A DNA stretch of 64,000 nt from Nocardia pseudovaccinii NBRC 100343. Lineage in GTDB: Bacteria; Actinomycetota; Actinomycetes; Mycobacteriales; Mycobacteriaceae. Made by a program: the position numbers and the translations under genes. The notes below the pieces were generated by a model. It ran no database searches, was not told where the DNA came from, and saw nothing but the letters and a program-made list of their open reading frames with translations. The DNA is taken from the NCBI RefSeq assembly GCF_001613225.1, contig NZ_BDBY01000228.1:1-64000 (forward strand). Direction: 5' to 3'. The stretch's first letter is position 1. Every line of letters begins with the position of its first letter. Below, piece by piece: positions 60,054 to 64,000 of the stretch.

Positions 60054-60440
60054 CTCCGAAGTGTGTGCTGGTCCGGGGGTCGCGACAAGGAGTACGCCCG
60101 GCATGTCACGGACTCGTCAGACCTCGCGATTGCGACTCGAACTGCTTTCAGATTGCCGATGGACCGGGCGCACCGGCAACCGGTGCTGCCGGGGCGACCA
60201 CGGCGTGCGCGGACTGCGTGGACCGGACCCGGCGGGCCCGCAGCCGCTGTCGATGCGACGCCCGCGATCGGGTGAACCTGTCGATCGGAAACCGCGGTCG
60301 GACATGTCGATACGCCTTGCGTACCCCTCGCACACAAGTCGATATAGCGCGCCCGCACGGTGACATCACGACGGCGATCGCATCGACCCAGAGAATTCCA
60401 GGCAACCATCAGCGTCCGATAAACGTTGAATAAACGCCGC
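60054..60440. other. 387-bp gap between the AfsR-like gene and the FMN reductase gene
   Basis: No supported gene and no strong hairpin; the short frames are arginine-rich antisense shadows. The promoter of the FMN-reductase gene must lie here on the minus strand. Confidence 0.5.
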
Positions 60441-63326
60441 CTAATCCGCGACGTCAGCGGTCGGCGCGGCACTGAAGAGCCGGTCGATGGTGGGCGGCGC
60501 CAGCCCCGCGCGCCGGAAGATCTCGGCGGCCTCGCCGAACTCCGCCGCGGCCGGACCGGTGCGTCCCTGTGCCGCCAACGCGCTCGCGTGCAGAGCCAGG
60601 GCACGCGCCCGATCGATCGGATCGGCGGCCTTGGTGAGCAGCCGAACCGCTTCTGCGGCTTGGTTTTCCGCATCCGCGACATCGTCGGCTCGCAGCTGGA
60701 TCTGCGCCAATCTGGTGCGCGCCCAACCCTCCCAGAGTCGCACACCATTGCGCTGCGCGATCCGCACGGCATCGCGGCCGAGTTCGAGTGCGCGCTCGTG
60801 CTCTTCGCGCATCGACAGTGTGGCGGCCAATTCGTGGGTAGCCCAACCGAGTGCGACCGGATTCGACGACGCCTGCGCCAGCGCGATGGCCCGATCCGCG
60901 ATGTCGATCGCCTCGTCGTATCGCCCTGCCTCGCAATAGGTTCGGGTGACCAAGGCCAGACACCACGCCTGCATCGACCGGTCACCGAGTTCATGGGCGA
61001 AGCGCATCGCATTCTCGAAATGCCGACGCGATGTTTCGACATCGCCGAGTCGCCGATCGGCAATGCCGAGCAGTACCTCCGAAAGCACCGCGATCCGGCG
61101 ATCGGCGTCGTCGGTGGGTGGGCCGGCCGCCGCGTCGAGATATTTCAGACTCGCCTCGACCTCGCCGAGCCCTACCTGCAGCAGCGCGCCGAGCGCGACC
61201 CGGATGCGGCGTTCGCTCGCGTGCGACTCGCGAATCGCGGTGTCCAGCAAGGCTGTCAGCGCTTCGGACAGTTCCCTGGCGCGGGTGCCCGCGTCCATCA
61301 GTTCCGCCATCACCCAGGCCAGATCCGCCGCCACCTGCAGTGCGCGGCCACCGACCCTGGCGGCCTGCCGGTGCAGCGCGATCACCACCGGTCGCTCGAC
61401 GTCGTTCCAGACCTGTCCCTCGGCGCCGCTGGTGAACTGCCGTCCGGGCACCGTGGTCGGGATCAGCAAGCGCGTGATGTTGCTGTAGTCGATGGCGCTC
61501 AACAGGTTCTTCGCACCCGCGAGGTAGTAGTCCAGCAGCCGGACCAGCACCGCCGACTCGTCCTCGTCGGCGACGCTCTGGGCGAAAAGGCGCAGCAGAT
61601 CGTGGAATCGGTAGCGGCCGGGCACCGTTGTCTCGAGCAGGCTCAGGTCGACCAGCGATTCGCATATCCGCTCGGCCTCGGAGTCCGCGATGCCGAGCAC
61701 CGCGGCCACGCCGTCGACCGGCAGATCCGGGAAGTCGACGAGCGCGAGTGTGCGAAAAGCCTTGGCCTGCTGCTCGTTCAGCTGCCCGTAGCCGAGCCGG
61801 AACGCCGCCTCGACGCCGAGTTCTCCGGTCTCGAGCACCGCGAGCCGACCCTTCTCGTCGGCCAGTCGCGCCGCGAACGATCCGATCGTCCATCGCGGCC
61901 GGACCGCAAGTCGCGCGCCGACAATGCGCACCGCCAGCGGCAGGCAGCCGCACAGCGCGACGACCTGCCGTGCCGCGTCTTCCTCGGCCGCAACGCGTTC
62001 CGGGCCGAGGATGCGGATCAGCAATGCGATGGCTTCGTCGCGCTCCAGTACGTCGAGGCGAGTCCGGTGCACGGCGGGCATCTCGGTGAGCGCCGAACGA
62101 CTGGTGATCAGCACGGCCGTGCCGGGTGTTCCGGCGAGTAGCGGCGTCAATTGCGCACTGCCACGGGCATTGTCGAGGACGATCAGCATGCGCTTACCGG
62201 AGAGGCGGGTGCGCAGTTCGGCCGCGCGATCGTCGACGGCGCCCGGAAGCTCGCTCTCCGCGATGCCGAGCGCACGCAGGAATCCGCCGAGTGCGTCACC
62301 GGGTGAGGTCGGCACCGGATCGACGCCGCGCAGGTTCACATACAGCTGTCCGTCCGGGAAGCGATCGCGCACGTGATGGGCCACATGCAGGGCCAAAGTG
62401 GTCTTGCCGACACCGCCCATGCCGCCGACCGCGGAGATGGCGACCGCGCTGCTGCCGCCGGTCAACTGCTCGGCAATGTGCTCGACCAGTTGCTCGCGGC
62501 CGGTGAAATCGGCGATATCCGGCGGCAGTTGCGCGGGCACGACCGGCTCTGGACCGTAGCCGTTCGATCGCGGTGTCGGCATTTCGGCGCGCAGGATGCG
62601 TTCGTGCATCGCGGTCAGTTCCGGACCGGGTTCGACGCCGATCGCGTCCACCAGATCGCGGCGTGCCCGTGCGAACACCTCGAGCGCTTCGGCTTGGCGG
62701 CCGCAGTGATACAGCGCGGCCATGAGCAGTGCGCGGAACCGTTCGCGCAGCGGATGCTCATCGATCAGCGGACCCAATTCGGCGACCGCGTCGGCGGCGC
62801 GGCCGACCTCGATATCGAGGGCGAGCCGGTCTTCGAGAATCGCCAAGTGCCACTGCTCGAGCCGGGTACGGTGCCGCTCGGCGAAAGGTCCGGCCAATCC
62901 GCTCAGCGCGGGACCACGCCAGCGGCCGAGTGCGTCGATCAACGCTTCGCGTGCCGCGTCCGGCGTTTCGCCGCGCACCCGTCCGGCCATGGCCACCAGG
63001 GTCTCGACCTCCTCGATATCGGTCGAGCCCGGCGGTATCCGCAATGCGTAACCGTCACCGACCGAGACCAGTACCGTCGAGGGCGCGCGCGAAATCCGCT
63101 CCGGCTCCAGCACCCGGCGCAATTGCGCGACATGGGTGCGCAGCGCGGCAATGGCGCGCGGCACCGGATCCTCGCCCCAGATCCCCTCCACCAATTCCGC
63201 TGCGGTGACCGACTTTCCGGCACGCAGCAACAGCGCGGCCAGTACCGCGCGACGTTGCGGAGGTCCCAATTCGAGCGGTGTCTCCCCACGCCACCCGCAG
63301 ACCTCTCCCAATACTGAAAACCGCAC
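60441..63326 (-). CDS. AfsR/SARP-family transcriptional regulator with NB-ARC and TPR domains
   Basis: 961 residues from ATG 63326. Layout: OmpR-type winged helix (about 1-90, GPPQRRAVLAALLLRAGKSV and RTHVAQLRRVLEPERI), bacterial transcriptional activation domain (about 95-245), NB-ARC ATPase (Walker A GGMGGVGKTTLA near 305, LIVLDNARG Walker-like strand near 385, SRSALTEMPAV) and C-terminal TPR repeats (about 700-950). AfsR-type regulators switch on secondary metabolism. Only the oxidoreductase group sits beside it here, and no synthase gene is visible in the window. Confidence 0.9.
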   Translation of the reverse strand: MRFSVLGEVCGWRGETPLELGPPQRRAVLAALLLRAGKSVTAAELVEGIWGEDPVPRAIAALRTHVAQLRRVLEPERISRAPSTVLVSVGDGYALRIPPGSTDIEEVETLVAMAGRVRGETPDAAREALIDALGRWRGPALSGLAGPFAERHRTRLEQWHLAILEDRLALDIEVGRAADAVAELGPLIDEHPLRERFRALLMAALYHCGRQAEALEVFARARRDLVDAIGVEPGPELTAMHERILRAEMPTPRSNGYGPEPVVPAQLPPDIADFTGREQLVEHIAEQLTGGSSAVAISAVGGMGGVGKTTLALHVAHHVRDRFPDGQLYVNLRGVDPVPTSPGDALGGFLRALGIAESELPGAVDDRAAELRTRLSGKRMLIVLDNARGSAQLTPLLAGTPGTAVLITSRSALTEMPAVHRTRLDVLERDEAIALLIRILGPERVAAEEDAARQVVALCGCLPLAVRIVGARLAVRPRWTIGSFAARLADEKGRLAVLETGELGVEAAFRLGYGQLNEQQAKAFRTLALVDFPDLPVDGVAAVLGIADSEAERICESLVDLSLLETTVPGRYRFHDLLRLFAQSVADEDESAVLVRLLDYYLAGAKNLLSAIDYSNITRLLIPTTVPGRQFTSGAEGQVWNDVERPVVIALHRQAARVGGRALQVAADLAWVMAELMDAGTRARELSEALTALLDTAIRESHASERRIRVALGALLQVGLGEVEASLKYLDAAAGPPTDDADRRIAVLSEVLLGIADRRLGDVETSRRHFENAMRFAHELGDRSMQAWCLALVTRTYCEAGRYDEAIDIADRAIALAQASSNPVALGWATHELAATLSMREEHERALELGRDAVRIAQRNGVRLWEGWARTRLAQIQLRADDVADAENQAAEAVRLLTKAADPIDRARALALHASALAAQGRTGPAAAEFGEAAEIFRRAGLAPPTIDRLFSAAPTADVAD

Positions 63327-63630
63327 TGACCCGACCTCCCGGACCAGGGAGCTTACGCGCGCATCCGGCGAACGGCTCGTTCATTCCTTGACTATCTGGC
63401 GTTCATCGATCCCTGTTAGGGCGATTGCGCCTCGGCTGCGGCCGATCAGGTGGCCGAACGTGCGAGGGCTCGCACAGATCCGGCCGGACAATCCTCGGCA
63501 TGACGCCGTGATCCTCGGTGCATCCGAGCCCGTGTTCGGGGCGCTACTCTGCGACGATATCGATTCCGATATCGGCTTTCGGTCACATCGGTCTTGGACA
63601 GGCCGATCGACACTGTGGTGTCGTGTCGCC
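63327..63630. other. 304-bp divergent intergenic region before the beta-lactamase
   Basis: No supported gene. Contains the direct repeat CGATATCG at about 63555-63562 and 63567-63574, and TTGGACA near 63595 as possible -35 of the beta-lactamase gene. The frames on the minus strand are antisense shadows. Confidence 0.45.
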
Positions 63631-64000
63631 ATGACAAAGATCGGTAGACGTGGGGCTCGCATGGGGCTCGTCCTGGTGACGACGGTGCTGCTCGGTGCGT
63701 GCGGGAACGAGTCGAATGATCCGGCCCCGGTGCCGACTTCGGTGGGCCAGTTGGCCGGTATCGAGCAGCAGCATCAGGCAAGGCTCGGGGTCTTCGCCGT
63801 CGATACCGGTTCGGGGAGGACCGTCGGTTTCCGCCAGGACGAGCGGTTCGCGATGATGTCGACATTCAAGACGCTCGCATGTGCCGCGCTTTTGCACGAA
63901 CATCCTCTTGCCACAGGGTATTTCGATCAGATCATCCATTTCACCGAGGCGGATGCGGCGGCCGCGGGCGGTTCGGCGGTGACCGGCACCCGGATCGACA
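63631..64000 (+). CDS. Class A beta-lactamase lipoprotein, N-terminal part
   Basis: About 123 residues from ATG 63631, running off the window. Signal sequence with lipobox-like LGAC (Cys 24), so probably a membrane-anchored lipoprotein, unusual among class A enzymes but known in Nocardia and Mycobacterium-like species. The catalytic SxxK is present: S77-T-F-K80 in FAMMSTFKTLACAALL, matching AST-1/FAR-1 type enzymes of Nocardia. AVDTGSGRTVGFRQDERF precedes it. The SDN, E166 and KTG motifs lie beyond the right edge. Divergent from the AfsR-like gene. Confidence 0.9.
   Translation, partial: MTKIGRRGARMGLVLVTTVLLGACGNESNDPAPVPTSVGQLAGIEQQHQARLGVFAVDTGSGRTVGFRQDERFAMMSTFKTLACAALLHEHPLATGYFDQIIHFTEADAAAAGGSAVTGTRID

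Noticed and set aside
60426..62141. 571-codon plus-strand frame over the AfsR-like gene
   Set aside because: Shadow of the NB-ARC/TPR coding sequence; no motif or ribosome-binding site.

Overview
The window is high-GC actinobacterial DNA, most likely from a Nocardia or a close relative. Supporting signs are the YrbE/Mce operon, the gene order from glgP to lprD that matches Mycobacterium tuberculosis Rv1328-Rv1343c, frequent GTG/TTG starts with 4-bp ATGA/GTGA overlaps, and a 3'-terminal class A beta-lactamase lipoprotein of the kind known from Nocardia. I see no rRNA, tRNA, CRISPR array, insertion sequence or prophage.

Layout. 1-17.5 kb is a conserved chromosomal core: glgP (5' end outside the window), a presumed insertion (orphan ORF, purine-type permease, DoxX, methyltransferase), dinG, pncA, a small membrane protein, pncB, clpS, a DUF2017 gene, a P1-family peptidase, mec-cysO-cysM, a rhomboid protease, an Rv1339-type phosphodiesterase, rph, rdgB, a DUF3817 gene and an LprD-like gene. 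Compared with M. tuberculosis, murI is missing between the rhomboid and the phosphodiesterase. A good SigH/SigmaR-type promoter (GGAAT-N18-GTT) precedes mec-cysO-cysM.

17.5-37.9 kb is accessory metabolism in small regulator-plus-enzyme modules: SDR/PadR/FAD monooxygenase, an ABC exporter, a LysR regulator, a frameshifted XRE regulator divergent from an NTF2-like/cupin/alcohol dehydrogenase operon with two near-identical operators, a secreted HNH nuclease lipoprotein, a complete haloalkane dehalogenase, a sigma factor, SDR/TetR/thioesterase, a TDT-family exporter with a LysR regulator, PhoU, a deazaflavin-type reductase and a cation/proton antiporter.

38.1-45.9 kb is a tightly coupled yrbEA-yrbEB-mceA-F operon, which should encode a lipid or sterol importer of the cell envelope. 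It is followed by a membrane-anchored protein with two Cys/Trp repeats and 15 tandem VPQN[P/Q] pentapeptides.

46.8-64 kb holds an antibiotic-kinase homologue, a TetR/P450 pair with a perfect operator, an OhrR-like MarR regulator, DUF418 and antiporter membrane proteins, an AraC regulator, small membrane proteins, a VIT transporter, a GMC oxidoreductase, a YdcF-like protein, an FMN reductase, a large AfsR/SARP regulator and the start of a beta-lactamase gene.

The best candidate for an undescribed small system is 24.6-27.4 kb (XRE regulator, twin operators, NTF2/cupin/dehydrogenase). The structured leader of the permease at 1.9 kb and the repeat protein after the mce operon are the next best.
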